Shown one piece after another: positions 26,224 through 36,543 of a stretch of 64,000 bases of DNA. Under the pieces are notes generated by a model. The model was not told the DNA's origin. It did no database searches and saw only the letters and a list, made by a program, of their open reading frames with translations. Source of the DNA: Rhizohabitans arisaemae (lineage in GTDB: Bacteria; Actinomycetota; Actinomycetes; Streptosporangiales; Streptosporangiaceae); NCBI RefSeq assembly GCF_025996515.1, contig NZ_BLRH01000060.1, forward strand, positions 1,612,001 through 1,676,000, given 5' to 3'. How positions within the stretch are numbered: position 1 is the stretch's first letter; each line of letters starts with the position of its first letter. The translations under genes were made by a program, and so were the position numbers.

Positions 26224-27645
26224 GTGGATCGCTGTGCGCTGTTCGTGGACGCCGGCTACCTACTGGCGGACGGCGCAATGGCGGTGCATGGAACCCGCCA
26301 TCGTGAGGCCGTCTCGTGGGACTTTCCGGGCGTCCTCCAGCTCTTAACCGGCCTGGGTCGTGAACGTACCGGCCTGCCCGTCCTGCGCTGCTACTGGTAC
26401 GAGGCGACCGTCGAAGGCCGCCGCACCTCGGAACACGACGCGCTCAGCGACATACCCGGACTCAAGCTGCGCCTCACCCGAATCCGGCCGGGTCGCCGCG
26501 AAGGGGTCGACGCGCAGGTCCATCGGGATCTGATGACGCTCGCCCGCAACAACGCGATCTGCGACGCGATCGTGGTCAGCGGGGACGAAGACCTGGCCCA
26601 GGTGGTCTGCGACGCGCAGGACCTGGGGATCCGGGTGACCGTCGTGCACATCTCGGCCGAGGGAAACTGGGCGGTCTCCCGGACGCTGCGTCAGGAGTGC
26701 GACGACCTGATCGAGGTCGACTCCGGCCACCTGCGGTCCTACGTCAACCTGGTCACCGGGATGGACTCCACCGTGCTCGGCGGGCATCAGCAGCTGCCCG
26801 CGAGCGCTCAGCCGCTCGGCAACGGTCAACCGCACGCCGGTGCCCAGCCACTCGGAAACGGGCCGCCGCTCGGCAACGGGCAGAGCGGGACCACCTCCTC
26901 CTCGTCCTCCTCCTCCGCCATCGCGCATGTGCCCAACCGCGCGCAGCCCGCCGCGCTCCCGCCGTACACCGGATACACCTCGACCCCGAGCCGGCAGACC
27001 AACCCCCCGCCCGCGCATGCCTCGCCGAGCCCACCGGTGACGCCCGCCACGCCCAGTCCGTCGGCCTACCCGGCCGCCACCCCCAGCCCGCCGGCTTACC
27101 CCGCCGCCACGCCGAGCGGTGGTCCCTCGCCCTACTCGGCCCCCACGCCTTCCTCCTATTCGGCTCCCGCTCAGCCGCTTCAGGCGCCCACCCCGCTGTC
27201 CGGGTCCGGTCAGTCCACCACGCCGGCGGAGTCCGGCCCGCCGGTGAGCGGCAGCCGGCACGGGTCGTCCGGGTCCGGCAGCGCCGCGGCCTTCAGCGGG
27301 ACCTCATCGGGCGGCGCGGGCTACGGGACGGGCTCCCCCTACGCCGGCCCCCAGCCCGCACCGGTGCCGATCCCGGCCGCTTCGTCCGGCCAGGGGACGA
27401 CGACGCTCGCGGACGCGGTGAAGTCGGCGCACAAGGAGGGCTACGACTTCGGGGACTCGGTCGCCAGGGACGCCCCGGCGCTCTGGCTGGAGGCGGTGCT
27501 CGCCCGTAAGCCCAGGATGCCCTCCGATCTGGAGGCCAGACTCCTGCAGGGGTCGGCGCTGCCCATCGACTTCCTCCTGCACGACGAGGTCAGGCACGCG
27601 CTCCGCCGGGGTTTCTGGGACGCGCTGGAGCGTGCCCGCCGTTAG
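26224..27645 (+). CDS. NYN-domain (PIN-like) putative ribonuclease
   Basis: This protein of about 473 residues starts VDRCALFVDAGYLLADGAM, a classic NYN/PIN-like nuclease N-terminus with the first catalytic aspartate in FVDAG. The other acidic residues lie in REGVDAQVHRDLM and DAIVVSGDEDLAQVV. Residues from about 180 to 390 are a long Pro/Ser/Ala/Gly low-complexity linker. The C-terminal approximately 80 residues (TTLADAVKSAHKEGYDFGDS to the end) are a conserved small domain. GTG at 26224 is preferred because it begins the conserved strand; GTG at 26215 is closer to the GAGGGAAGGG ribosome site. One leucine codon at 26344 is TTA. It probably acts in RNA turnover. Confidence 0.8.
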   Translation: MDRCALFVDAGYLLADGAMAVHGTRHREAVSWDFPGVLQLLTGLGRERTGLPVLRCYWYEATVEGRRTSEHDALSDIPGLKLRLTRIRPGRREGVDAQVHRDLMTLARNNAICDAIVVSGDEDLAQVVCDAQDLGIRVTVVHISAEGNWAVSRTLRQECDDLIEVDSGHLRSYVNLVTGMDSTVLGGHQQLPASAQPLGNGQPHAGAQPLGNGPPLGNGQSGTTSSSSSSSAIAHVPNRAQPAALPPYTGYTSTPSRQTNPPPAHASPSPPVTPATPSPSAYPAATPSPPAYPAATPSGGPSPYSAPTPSSYSAPAQPLQAPTPLSGSGQSTTPAESGPPVSGSRHGSSGSGSAAAFSGTSSGGAGYGTGSPYAGPQPAPVPIPAASSGQGTTTLADAVKSAHKEGYDFGDSVARDAPALWLEAVLARKPRMPSDLEARLLQGSALPIDFLLHDEVRHALRRGFWDALERARR

Positions 27646-28295
27646 CGGGGTGGTTCCACGTGCAGGGCGTCGAAGCCGGCGCGCAGCCGGGCCACCCGGG
27701 CGCAGAGATCGGCGACCGGAAGGCTGAGTGCCCGGTCGTGGCCGTTGAGCGTCAGGTCCCGGACCCGTGACACCTCCTTCTCGACCGCGGTCAGCCGGTC
27801 CGACAGCTCCACCAGAACGGTGGTCATGGAGACCTCCTCGGCGGCCTCCCCGGTCAGCTCCGTCGTCACCCGGTCGCGGAGCATCTCCGCCTGCACCGTG
27901 AGCTTGCGGGTCTTCTCGTAGAGGTCGATGAAGACGGCGACCTTGGCCCGGAGCACCCACGGGTCGAAGGGTTTGGTGAGGTAGTCGACCGCGCCGGCCG
28001 CGTATCCCCGGAAGGCGTAGTCGGGCTCTCCATCCGAGACGGTGAGAAAGATGATCGGAATGTCCCTGGTCCGTTCCCGCCGCTTGATGTGCGCGGCCGT
28101 CTCGAAGCCATCCATCCCGGGCATTCGCACATCCAGCAGGATGAGGGCGAACTCGGTGTTCAGCAGTGCTTTGAGCGCCTCCTCACCGGAGTGCGCGCGG
28201 ATGAGGAAGACGTCGAGGGAGCTGAGGATGGCCTCCAGGGCGATCAGGTTCTCCTCCCGATCGTCCACGATCAGGACTCTGGCGCGGTCGGGCAC
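27642..28295 (-). CDS. Response regulator with receiver domain and C-terminal coiled coil
   Basis: The protein has 217 residues. Residues 5-125 form a receiver domain with the acidic pair DD11-12, phospho-acceptor Asp55 (LILLDVRMPGMDGFE), Thr85 and Lys108 (YLTKPFDPW). The rest is predicted helical (KTRKLTVQAEMLRDRVTTEL and VLVELSDRLTAVEKEVSRVR) without a DNA-binding or enzymatic domain, so output is likely by protein-protein contact. The start lies 3 bp after the stop of the hybrid kinase on the same strand, so the two are co-transcribed and probably form one phosphorelay. The 3' end overlaps the NYN gene by 4 bp. Confidence 0.9.
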   Translation of the reverse strand: MPDRARVLIVDDREENLIALEAILSSLDVFLIRAHSGEEALKALLNTEFALILLDVRMPGMDGFETAAHIKRRERTRDIPIIFLTVSDGEPDYAFRGYAAGAVDYLTKPFDPWVLRAKVAVFIDLYEKTRKLTVQAEMLRDRVTTELTGEAAEEVSMTTVLVELSDRLTAVEKEVSRVRDLTLNGHDRALSLPVADLCARVARLRAGFDALHVEPPR

Positions 28296-28298
28296 CGA

Positions 28299-31200
28299 TC
28301 ACTTCCCTTCATGTCGGGGAGCCGAGCCGTCTTCGACTTCGACGGCAACTTTGCTCCGCAGCAGCCAGCCGCGCAACCGTTCGAGAAGCATGTCCACGTC
28401 CACCGGCTTGGGCACGTAATCCGAAGCCCCGGATGCGATGCTCTTCTCCCGGTCGCCCCGCATGACCTTTGCGGTCAGCGCGATGATCGGTAGATCGGCG
28501 AACTGCGGCATCCGCCGGATGGCCGAGGTCGTGGCCCAACCGTCCATCTCCGGCATCATGATGTCCATAAGCACCAGAGTCACATCCTCATTGCGCTCCA
28601 GCTGCTCGATGCCCTCCCGGCCGTTCTCGGCGTAGACGACGACCGACCCGTACCGCTCCAGCACGCTGGTGAGGGCGAACACGTTGCGGATGTCGTCGTC
28701 GACGATGAGGATCTTGGCGCCGGAGAGCGGGTCCTCCCCGTGCCAGGTGCGTTCCTCGTCGTCCGCCAGCCGGAGCGCCGGGAAGTCCACCGGGCTCGGG
28801 CTGTCGGGTGCGACCTCGTGGCTGATCTCCGCCGTCCGGGTCATGCGGGGGGTCGTCTCGTGCCCGGGGACCACGACGCCGCCTTCCCGCGAGGCGAGCG
28901 GCCCCGTGTAGGCGACGGGCAGGTACAGGGTGAAGGTGCTGCCCACCCCGGGTTCGCTCAGGACGTGGATCTCGCCGCCGAGGAGTCTGGCGATCTCCCG
29001 GCAGATGGAGAGCCCGAGGCCGGTGCCCCCGTACTTGCGGCTCGTCGTCCCGTCGGCCTGGCGGAACGCCTCGAAGATGACGTGCAGCTTGTCGTTCGCG
29101 ATACCGATGCCGGTGTCCTGGATGGAGAAGGCGACGACGTCCTCGGCGTGCCGGAGGGTCTCGTCGGAGAAGCCGACCTCCGGCCCCGGCCTGCCGATCG
29201 TCAGTTTCACCTCGCCCTGCGGGGTGAACTTGACCGCGTTGGAGAGCAGGTTCCGCAGCACCTGCTGGAGACGCTGCTCGTCGGTCCGCAGCTCCCGGGG
29301 GACGTCTCCGGACGTCTCAACCGCGAAGGCGAGGCCCTTGTCCGCGGCGAGCGGCGAGAACGTGGTCTCCAGATAGTCGACGATCTTCGGGAGGGAGATC
29401 CGCTGGGGATGGATGTCCATTCGGCCCGCCTCGACCTTGGACAGGTCCAGGATGTCGTTGATGAGCTGGAGGAGGGCGGAACCGGCGCCGTGGATGGTGC
29501 TGGCGAACTCCACCTGCTGCGGGGTGAGGTTGCCGTCGGCGTTCTCGGAGAGGAGCTTGGCGAGCACCAGCAGGCTGTTCAGCGGGGTGCGCAGCTCGTG
29601 GGACATGTTCGCCAGGAACTCGGACTTGTACCGGGAGGAGACGGCGAGCTGCTCCGCCCGCTCCTCCAGGGTCCGCCGCGCCTGCTCGATCTGGAAGTTC
29701 TGGATCTCGATGGCGCGGTTCTGCTTGGCGAGCAGGGCGGCCTTGTCCTCCAGCTCCGCGTTGGAACGCCGGAGCTCCTCCTGCTGGCGCTGGAGCTCGT
29801 CCGAACGCTCCTGGAGCTCGGTGGCGAGGCGCTGGGACTCGGTCAGCAGGGCCTCGGTCCGGGAGTTGGCGATGATGGTGTTCAACGTCACGCCGATGTT
29901 CTCGACGAGCTGCTCCAGGAAGGCCAGGTGGACCTCGCTGAACCGGTTGAACGAGGCGAGTTCGAGGACGCCGAGCACCTGGTTCTCGAAGAGGATGGGC
30001 AGGATGACGATCTGAGCCGGGGGTGACTTGCTGAGCCCGGTGTCGATCGTCAGGTAGTCGGCCGGGACGTCCTCAAGCTGGATCCGCGTCCGCTCGACCG
30101 CGGCCTGACCGACCAGGCCCTCCCCGATCGCGAACTGCTGCGGGGCGCCCCGCCGCAGGCCGTACCCGGCGATGAGCGTGAGCTCGCGGGAGTTCGGCGC
30201 GACCAGGTAGCAGGCGCCGTACCGGGCCGACACCAGCGGCGTCAGCTCGCTCATGATCAACCGGACCACCTCCATGAGATCGCGGTGGCCCTGCATGAGC
30301 CGGGCGATCCTGGCCAGGTTGGTCTTGAGCCAGTCCTGTTCCTGGTTGGCGGTGGTGGTCTCCCGCAGGTTGGAGACCATCGTGTTGATGTTGTTCTTGA
30401 GCTCGGCCACCTCGCCCTGGGCGTCGACCGTGATCGATCGGGTCAGGTCGCCCCGGGCCACGGCGCTGGTCACCTCGGCGATCGCGCGGACCTGGGTGGT
30501 CAGATTGCCGGCGAGCTCGTTGACGCTTTCGGTGAGCCGCTTCCAGGTCCCCTCGACCCCCTCCACGCGGGCCTGGCCGCCGAGCTGGCCCTGCGATCCC
30601 ACCTCGCGGGCGACCCGGGTCACCTCCGAGGCGAACGAGGACAGCTGGTCCACCATCGTGTTAATCGTGGTCTTCAGGGCGAGGATCTCGCCCCGGGCGT
30701 CCACGTCGATCTTCTTGGAGAGGTCGCCCCCTGCGACGGCCGTGGTGACCAGGGCGATGTTCCGCACCTGGCTGGTCAGGTTGTCGGCCATCAGGTTGAC
30801 GTTGTCGGTGAGGTCCTTCCAGACCCCGCTGGCGCCGCGGACCCTGGCCTGGCCGCCCAGCTGGCCTTCGGTGCCGACTTCGCGGGCGACGCGGGTGACC
30901 TCGTCGGCGAAGGCGGAGAGCTGGTCCACCATCGTGTTGATGGTGTCCTTGAGTTCGAGGATCTCGCCCTGGGCGTCGACGGTGATCTTCTTGGACAGGT
31001 TGCCCTGCGCCACGGCGGTGGCGACCGCGGCGATGCTCCGCACCTGTCCGGTGAGGTTGTTCGCCATGTAGTTGACGTTGTCGGTGAGGTCGAGCCAGAC
31101 CCCGCTCACCCCGCGGACCTGGGCCTGCCCGCCGAGGCGGCCTTCGGTGCCGACTTCGCGGGCGACGCGGGTGACCTCGTCGGCGAAGGCGGAGAGCTGG

Positions 31201-32492
31201 TCCACCATCGTGTTGATGGTGTCCTTGAGTTCGAGGATCTCGCCCTGGGCGTCGACGGTGATCTTCTTCGACAGGTCGCCGCCGGCCACCGCCTTGGTGA
31301 CCTGGGCGATGTTGCGGACCTGGCTGGTCAGGTTGCCCGCCATCGAGTTGACGTTCTCGGTGAGGTCCTTCCAGGTGCCGGAGACCCCTCTGACCTCCGC
31401 CCGGCCGCCGAGGCGGCCTTCGGTGCCGACTTCGCGGGCGACGCGGGTGACCTCGTCGGCGAAGGCGGAGAGCTGGTCCACCATCGTGTTGATGGTGATC
31501 TTGAGTTCGAGGATCTCGCCCTGGGCGTCGACCTCGATTTTCCTGGAGAGGTCGCCCTGCGCGACCGAGGTGGCCACCGCGGCGATGTTGCGGACCTGGC
31601 CGGTGAGGTTGCCCGCCATGACGTTCACCGAGTCGGTGAGGTCCTTCCAGACCCCGCTGACGCCGCGGAGCCGGGCCTGGCCGCCCAGCTGACCTTCGGT
31701 GCCGACTTCGCGGGCGACGCGGGTGACCTCGTCGGCGAAGGCGGAGAGCTGGTCCACCATCGTGTTCACGGTGATCTTGAGCTCCAGCATCTCGCCCACC
31801 GCGTCGACGGCCACCTTGCGGGTGAGATCGCCGCGGGCGACCGCCGTGGTGACGAGCGCGATGTCCCGGACCTGGGCCGAGACCCGGCTCGACATGGTGT
31901 TCACCGAGTCGGTCAGATCGCGCCAGCTGCCCGACATGCCCTGGCTGTTGGCCCGGCCGCCCAGCCGTCCCTCGGTGCCGACCTCCCGGGCCACCCGGGT
32001 GACCTCGGAGGTGAACTGGGAGAGCTGGTCGACCATGCCGTTGACCGCCCGGCCGAGCCTGCGTACGTCGCCTCGGGCCACGCCGTCCAGGTCGATCCGC
32101 TGGGACAGGTCGCCCTTGGAGACCGCGTCGATCACGTCGGCGGCCGCGCTGACCGGCTGGACCAGGGCGTCGATCAGAGAGTTGATCGCGTCGAGGCTCT
32201 CGCCCCACGCGCCCGTGCCCGGGCTGGTGGCGAGCCGCTCGCTGAAACGGCCTTCGGTCGCGACCTCCCGCCGTACCCGGGAGAGCTCGTCGGCCAGGTG
32301 CTCCCGGCGATCGGCGATCTGGTTGAGCAACGTTGTGATCTCGCCGAGAATGCCCGGAGCGGTGGTGGGTACCCGTGGCTGAAACTCACCGTCGCGCCAG
32401 GAGATCAGCGTTTGCAGAAGCGGTCTGAGCTCCGACTCCGGGTAGCAGGATTCGTCGGCTGTCGTATGCTCAGACGCCTTTGCCATGGTCAT
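28299..32492 (-). CDS. Hybrid histidine kinase with seven tandem HAMP-like repeats
   Basis: This 1397-residue soluble kinase has no membrane segment. After about 100 residues come seven repeats of about 92 residues, each with GDLS/T..I, a [11 protein letters not shown] block, [20 protein letters not shown] and VGTEG.LGG (HAMP-type signal conversion, as in group III Nik1-like kinases). Then follow a GAF domain, a long coiled coil, HisKA ([17 protein letters not shown]), an HATPase_c domain ([13 protein letters not shown]) and a C-terminal receiver ([15 protein letters not shown], phospho-acceptor in [12 protein letters not shown]). ATG at 32492 has GGAGAG just upstream. Comparable streptomycete kinases act in osmotic adaptation and development. 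The response regulator follows 3 bp later, and a PP2C phosphatase gene diverges upstream. Confidence 0.95.
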   Translation of the reverse strand: MTMAKASEHTTADESCYPESELRPLLQTLISWRDGEFQPRVPTTAPGILGEITTLLNQIADRREHLADELSRVRREVATEGRFSERLATSPGTGAWGESLDAINSLIDALVQPVSAAADVIDAVSKGDLSQRIDLDGVARGDVRRLGRAVNGMVDQLSQFTSEVTRVAREVGTEGRLGGRANSQGMSGSWRDLTDSVNTMSSRVSAQVRDIALVTTAVARGDLTRKVAVDAVGEMLELKITVNTMVDQLSAFADEVTRVAREVGTEGQLGGQARLRGVSGVWKDLTDSVNVMAGNLTGQVRNIAAVATSVAQGDLSRKIEVDAQGEILELKITINTMVDQLSAFADEVTRVAREVGTEGRLGGRAEVRGVSGTWKDLTENVNSMAGNLTSQVRNIAQVTKAVAGGDLSKKITVDAQGEILELKDTINTMVDQLSAFADEVTRVAREVGTEGRLGGQAQVRGVSGVWLDLTDNVNYMANNLTGQVRSIAAVATAVAQGNLSKKITVDAQGEILELKDTINTMVDQLSAFADEVTRVAREVGTEGQLGGQARVRGASGVWKDLTDNVNLMADNLTSQVRNIALVTTAVAGGDLSKKIDVDARGEILALKTTINTMVDQLSSFASEVTRVAREVGSQGQLGGQARVEGVEGTWKRLTESVNELAGNLTTQVRAIAEVTSAVARGDLTRSITVDAQGEVAELKNNINTMVSNLRETTTANQEQDWLKTNLARIARLMQGHRDLMEVVRLIMSELTPLVSARYGACYLVAPNSRELTLIAGYGLRRGAPQQFAIGEGLVGQAAVERTRIQLEDVPADYLTIDTGLSKSPPAQIVILPILFENQVLGVLELASFNRFSEVHLAFLEQLVENIGVTLNTIIANSRTEALLTESQRLATELQERSDELQRQQEELRRSNAELEDKAALLAKQNRAIEIQNFQIEQARRTLEERAEQLAVSSRYKSEFLANMSHELRTPLNSLLVLAKLLSENADGNLTPQQVEFASTIHGAGSALLQLINDILDLSKVEAGRMDIHPQRISLPKIVDYLETTFSPLAADKGLAFAVETSGDVPRELRTDEQRLQQVLRNLLSNAVKFTPQGEVKLTIGRPGPEVGFSDETLRHAEDVVAFSIQDTGIGIANDKLHVIFEAFRQADGTTSRKYGGTGLGLSICREIARLLGGEIHVLSEPGVGSTFTLYLPVAYTGPLASREGGVVVPGHETTPRMTRTAEISHEVAPDSPSPVDFPALRLADDEERTWHGEDPLSGAKILIVDDDIRNVFALTSVLERYGSVVVYAENGREGIEQLERNEDVTLVLMDIMMPEMDGWATTSAIRRMPQFADLPIIALTAKVMRGDREKSIASGASDYVPKPVDVDMLLERLRGWLLRSKVAVEVEDGSAPRHEGK

Positions 32493-32605
32493 GAGAGCTC
32501 TCCAATCGCGAGACCTCCGGCGGGCTCAGTCTTTCACGGGGATTGGCCGGGGGCTTGCGGACTAGAAGACGTACGCAAGACGTATCTGTGGTAGTTAGGG
32601 GAGAA

Positions 32606-34144
32606 GTGTTCAGATCATCGCATCCCGTTGTCGCGGCTACCCTGGCGTCGGATGAGACCGCGATCGAAGCCGCACGCCAGATTGTGCGAGAGGCGTTCAG
32701 TACGGCCGTCTTCGACTCTGTGATCGAAGAATTGCTCGGATTCATTACCCGGCGGACGGATCATCCTATCGAGATAGCCTGCCGCTACGTCGGTGACGGC
32801 GCACAATTCGAGGCGAGGTTCCGAGCCGAGGGCCGACCGGTTTTCCCGGATTTCTCCGCTTCGGACTCCTGGGGGATCACCGTCGAAGGCCTGGTGCAGA
32901 CACTGTGGGTGCATCTCATCCTCCCCGACGGACTGGCACCGCAGAGCCGTCCCGAGGGCGCGGAGACCCCCGGGGCCGGCTGGCTCGGATTTCTCGCCGA
33001 CGCGAGTGATCTGCTCGCCGGAACCCTCAACCCGGCGATGGTGCCCGCGCTCATCGCCCAGATCGTGGTGCCGCGCCTGGCCACATGGTGCGCCGTCTAC
33101 CTGGTCGACGCCGCGGGTGAGATGCGGCCGGAGTACGTCTGGCACACCGACGAGACAAAGATCGACTCACTCCGCGAGGACCTCGCGCAGGTCACGGCGA
33201 CCACGGTCGTCCCGGACCGGTCCGCTCCGGTGGAGCTCCTGGAGCTGGCGGGCTCACGCGCTTTGATATTCCCGCTGGTCGCCAGGGGCCGGGCGCTGGG
33301 GGCGATGTGCCTGGGGCGGTTGACCGGGCTGACCGACGAAGCCGTCCACCTCGCCGAGGACCTGAGCCACCGGGCGGCCCTCGCCATGGACAACGCCAGG
33401 CTCTACGCGGAGCAGGCGGCGGCCAACCAGGCCCTGCAGCGCAGTCTCCTCCCTCCGGACATCCCCGAGGTCCCCGGCGTGGACTGCGCCGTGGTGTACG
33501 AGCCCGCCGGCGAGACCAACGAGGTCGGCGGCGACTTCTACGATCTCTTCCCCGCCGGGGACGGACGGTGGCGGTTCGCGATCGGCGACGTCTGCGGCAC
33601 CGGACCGGAGGCCGCCGCGGTGACCGGCCTGGCCAGGCACACCCTGCGCCTGCTGACCCGGGAGGGGTACGACGTCGCCGACATCGTCGCCCGCCTGAAC
33701 ACGGCGATCCTGGAGGAGGGCGAGCGGGCGAGGTTCATGACCCTCCTGCACGGCGAGATGATCGCGGGACCGGAGGGGGTACGGCTCCGCCTGGTCTCCG
33801 CGGGCCACCCCGAGGCGCTCCGGCTCCGGGCCGGCGGCGCCGTGGCGGGTGTGGTGACCGCGCAGCCGCTACTCGGGGTCTTCGAGGAAGCCGAGTACCA
33901 CACGGACGTGGTCGACCTTGAGCGCGGGGACGTGCTCCTCGCTGTCACCGACGGGGTCACCGAGCGGCGGTCGGGGGCACGCCTCCTCGACGACGACTCC
34001 GGCCTGGCCAAGCGGCTCGCCGAGTGCGTCGGCCTGTCGGCCGGCGCGGTCGCCGAGCGGATCCGCCGGGCCGTGGCGGAGTTCGCCCCGGAGCCGAGCG
34101 CCGACGACCTCGCCATCCTGGTGCTCCGCGCGCCCCACGCCTGA
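32606..34144 (+). CDS. PP2C-family (SpoIIE-type) protein phosphatase with N-terminal sensor
   Basis: The protein has 512 residues. The first about 110 residues resemble a degenerate anti-sigma ATPase-like fold, residues 130-290 look like a GAF domain (LVDAAGEMRPEYVWHTDE to SHRAALAMDNARLYAEQ), and residues 295-510 are a SpoIIE/RsbU phosphatase. Metal-binding acidic residues are seen in NEVGGDFYDLFP, VCGTGPEAAAVT, LLAVTDGVTERR and ADDLAILVL. Such enzymes dephosphorylate anti-anti-sigma factors. GTG at 32606 follows AGGGGAG closely; GTG at 32588 is an alternative. It diverges from the hybrid kinase, suggesting a shared signalling module. A hairpin at 34153-34174 may end the transcript. Confidence 0.85.
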   Translation: MFRSSHPVVAATLASDETAIEAARQIVREAFSTAVFDSVIEELLGFITRRTDHPIEIACRYVGDGAQFEARFRAEGRPVFPDFSASDSWGITVEGLVQTLWVHLILPDGLAPQSRPEGAETPGAGWLGFLADASDLLAGTLNPAMVPALIAQIVVPRLATWCAVYLVDAAGEMRPEYVWHTDETKIDSLREDLAQVTATTVVPDRSAPVELLELAGSRALIFPLVARGRALGAMCLGRLTGLTDEAVHLAEDLSHRAALAMDNARLYAEQAAANQALQRSLLPPDIPEVPGVDCAVVYEPAGETNEVGGDFYDLFPAGDGRWRFAIGDVCGTGPEAAAVTGLARHTLRLLTREGYDVADIVARLNTAILEEGERARFMTLLHGEMIAGPEGVRLRLVSAGHPEALRLRAGGAVAGVVTAQPLLGVFEEAEYHTDVVDLERGDVLLAVTDGVTERRSGARLLDDDSGLAKRLAECVGLSAGAVAERIRRAVAEFAPEPSADDLAILVLRAPHA

Positions 34145-34152
34145 GGGGTACG

Positions 34153-34174
34153 GGCTCCGCGTGCCACCGGAGCC
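34153..34174 (+). terminator. Hairpin after the phosphatase gene
   Basis: GGCTCCG at 34153-34159 pairs with CGGAGCC at 34168-34174 across an 8-base loop, 8 bp after the stop. No T-tract is seen. Confidence 0.45.
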
Positions 34175-34329
34175 GCCTGACGGCCGTACGGGCCGCAAGG
34201 CTTTGCCCGGGCACCCGATTGCGCCTGAGCCCGTCGTGGCGGCCGTACGGCCGATGTGCGGGGACGTTCCGGCCGAGCCTGGGCACCCTTCGTCCCGACG
34301 GCGGCAAGCCCGGTCGTTCCGCGCCCGGC

Positions 34330-36096
34330 TCAGGCGAGGCCCAGGTGCTTTCTGGCGAACGCGAGCTGGGTGGACATCTGCCGGATTCGCTCCTCCATCA
34401 GCAGTGCGCCGTGGCCCGCCTCGTAGCGGTAGACCTCGTGCTCACGGCCGAACGCGGCGAGCTGTGCCACATAGTTGTCGACCTGGCGGATCGGGTAGCG
34501 CGGATCGTTCTCCCCCGCGAGTACCAAGATCGGTGAGGTCACCTGGGCGACGTAGTTGATGGGCGAGGACTCCTTGTACCGGGAGGGCACCTCCGCCGGG
34601 GATCCGCCGAACAGCGACCTGGTGAAGGACTGGGCGCCGCGCATCGCGTCCTCGTAGGCGGCCACCGAGTCGGCGACGGGGTTGGCGGCGATCCCGAGGG
34701 CCCAGTCGTCGGGCTGGGTGCCGAGGCCGAGCAGGGTGAGGTAACCGCCCCAGGTGGCACCGGCCAGCACCAGCCGGGTCGGGTCGACCAGCCCCTGCTT
34801 CACCGCCCAGGTCCGTACCGCGCCGATGTCCTCCAGCTCGGTCAGGCCGATCCGATCGTTCACCGAGTCCCGCCACGCGGTGCCGTACCCGGTCGAGCCC
34901 CGGTAGTTCACCCTGATCACCACGAACCCGTGGTCCACCCACGCGGCCACCTCGGGGAGGAACGAGTCGTCGTCGTGCCAGGTCGGCCCACCGTGGACCA
35001 GGAACACCGCGGGGTACGGGGCGAGCCCGGTGTCGGGCCGGGAGACCAGCGCGTGGATCCGGCCGCCGGGTCCCTCCACGTCGGCGTCCTCCGCGGGCAC
35101 CGAGGGCGGGGCGGCCGGACCGGGCGGGTGCATGACGACCTGGCCGCCGGTGGAGCGGACGAGCAGCGGGCTGGACGCGCTCGACCAGCAGTACTCCACG
35201 ACGCCGTCGGGCCGGGTGGCCGCCTCGCTGATCACGCCGCGCGTGGTCGGCAGCGGGAAGAGCTGACCGCTGGCCAGGTCGTAGCGGTAGAGCTCGTTGC
35301 GCCCGCGATGCCGGTGGACGATCAGCAGCGACCGGCAGTCCTCGTACCAGTCGGCGATGATCTCACCGGGGAGCCGGAGCCAGACCTCGCGCTGGTCGCC
35401 GGTCTTGACGTCCCAGACGAGCGGCTCGGGCCGGCCGCGTCGTTCGTGGATCGCCAGCAGGCGGGTGTCGCCGGGCGCGGGCGCGAAGCGCACGCCGTAC
35501 AGGCCCTTGCCGGGTCCGTCGCACAGCTCGGTGACGACGGCTCCGCTCTGCCTGAGGATCTTGAGGCCGGGATGCCGGGGATCGCCGTGCTCGCTGTGGT
35601 TGATCGCGATGTGGCCGCCGTCCATGGAGATCCCGACGACCTGGGCGTAGTCGGCGTGCTCGTAGATGGTCCTGGGTTCCTGGCCGGGTGCGACGAGGAC
35701 GGCTCGGGAGCCGGTCATCGAGTGCTCACCGACGACGGCCGTCCCCGACGGGCCGAGGGCGAGCCCGGCGTACTGCGCCGGTTGCAGACCCGGGGTGGCG
35801 GGCTCGTCGGGGCCGCCGAGGAAGGGCTGGCGCATCCAGACGCCGAACTCGCCGCCGGAGGTGTCGGCGAACCACCAGATCCACTGACCGGATGGGTCGA
35901 TCTTGGCGAGGTTGGTGCCGTTCGGCCGTACCGTCACCTGACGGGTCGTCCCCGCGGAACGATCCCAGGCGTAGATTTCCCAGGTGCCGGTGGCGCTGCT
36001 GCGGTAGACCGAGCGAGCGGGGATGTGCTTTGCCCACACGGGCAGTGTCACTCGCGGCGCGCGGAACCTGGATTGCCAGCGTTCCTCGGGCTTCAC
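34330..36096 (-). CDS. S9 prolyl-oligopeptidase-like protein with Thr at the nucleophile position
   Basis: The protein has 588 residues: a beta-propeller N-terminal part (residues 1-330) and an alpha/beta-hydrolase C-terminal part. Conserved blocks include VFLVHGGPTWHDDDSF (oxyanion region), VNYRGSTGYGTAWRDSVNDR, the acid in LAGENDPRYPIRQ and the histidine in YEAGHGALLMEERI. The nucleophile elbow reads LAGATWGGYLTLLG, where family members have Ser (GGSxGG); here codon 448 is ACC, Thr. Either activity is altered or lost, or Thr serves as nucleophile. There is no signal peptide, so it is cytosolic. It is a single gene, flanked by a 185-bp gap and a 447-bp gap. Confidence 0.85.
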   Translation of the reverse strand: MKPEERWQSRFRAPRVTLPVWAKHIPARSVYRSSATGTWEIYAWDRSAGTTRQVTVRPNGTNLAKIDPSGQWIWWFADTSGGEFGVWMRQPFLGGPDEPATPGLQPAQYAGLALGPSGTAVVGEHSMTGSRAVLVAPGQEPRTIYEHADYAQVVGISMDGGHIAINHSEHGDPRHPGLKILRQSGAVVTELCDGPGKGLYGVRFAPAPGDTRLLAIHERRGRPEPLVWDVKTGDQREVWLRLPGEIIADWYEDCRSLLIVHRHRGRNELYRYDLASGQLFPLPTTRGVISEAATRPDGVVEYCWSSASSPLLVRSTGGQVVMHPPGPAAPPSVPAEDADVEGPGGRIHALVSRPDTGLAPYPAVFLVHGGPTWHDDDSFLPEVAAWVDHGFVVIRVNYRGSTGYGTAWRDSVNDRIGLTELEDIGAVRTWAVKQGLVDPTRLVLAGATWGGYLTLLGLGTQPDDWALGIAANPVADSVAAYEDAMRGAQSFTRSLFGGSPAEVPSRYKESSPINYVAQVTSPILVLAGENDPRYPIRQVDNYVAQLAAFGREHEVYRYEAGHGALLMEERIRQMSTQLAFARKHLGLA

Positions 36097-36543
36097 GTTG
36101 GCCCTCTCCTTCCCCCACCCTCGGTTCGAGCTGTCACGGGGAGGCCCCGTAGCCGTTGTGTCTCAGTGCCGCTGCCGAACCGGGCAGTGGAGCGGCCGTC
36201 TCACCGTCCCCCGCACCGTCCGGCATCGCATCATCATGATCCTCGGGGTTGCTGGTTAGGGTCCGACAATGTCGTGATATGTGGCACTTCATCTAGGGAG
36301 ACGGGTGGATGTATCGGTAGCCGGGGTCAACATGAGCCGATCAGTTGATGCAGATCGTCATCCAATGAGGGGCATCGGTCAAGAGGATGCTTGCTCAAAG
36401 CGGTTTGAGCAACGAAAAACGAATGAAGAATGGCCTCGGCGTCACAACTTCCGACTGGACTCGATGCGCAGAGTGCGGATTCCCTCAAGCCTTTTCCGGC
36501 ATGGCCGCGCTGGGCGAGGCCATGCCGGAAAGGATATACCTGA
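36097..36543. other. 447-bp intergenic region
   Basis: No convincing gene is seen. The part from about 36,270 to 36,480 is lower in GC than its surroundings. The right end holds a strong hairpin (36490-36533). The promoter of the S9 gene is expected at the left. Confidence 0.5.
36490..36533 (-). terminator. Strong hairpin after the secreted-protein gene
   Basis: TTTCCGGCATGGCC at 36493-36506 is exactly complementary to 36518-36531, extended by CC/GG past a one-base bulge, with an 11-base loop. It lies 11 bp after the stop of the gene at 36544-37800. It lacks a clear T-tract, as is common in actinobacterial terminators. Confidence 0.7.

Noticed and set aside
30420-32060. DNA-level direct repeats as a separate repeat element
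   Set aside because: They are the coding sequence of the seven HAMP-like protein repeats, not an independent element.
30285-32594. 769-codon plus-strand frame opposite the hybrid kinase
   Set aside because: It mirrors the HAMP-like repeats in another frame; its apparent repeats come only from the kinase coding sequence.
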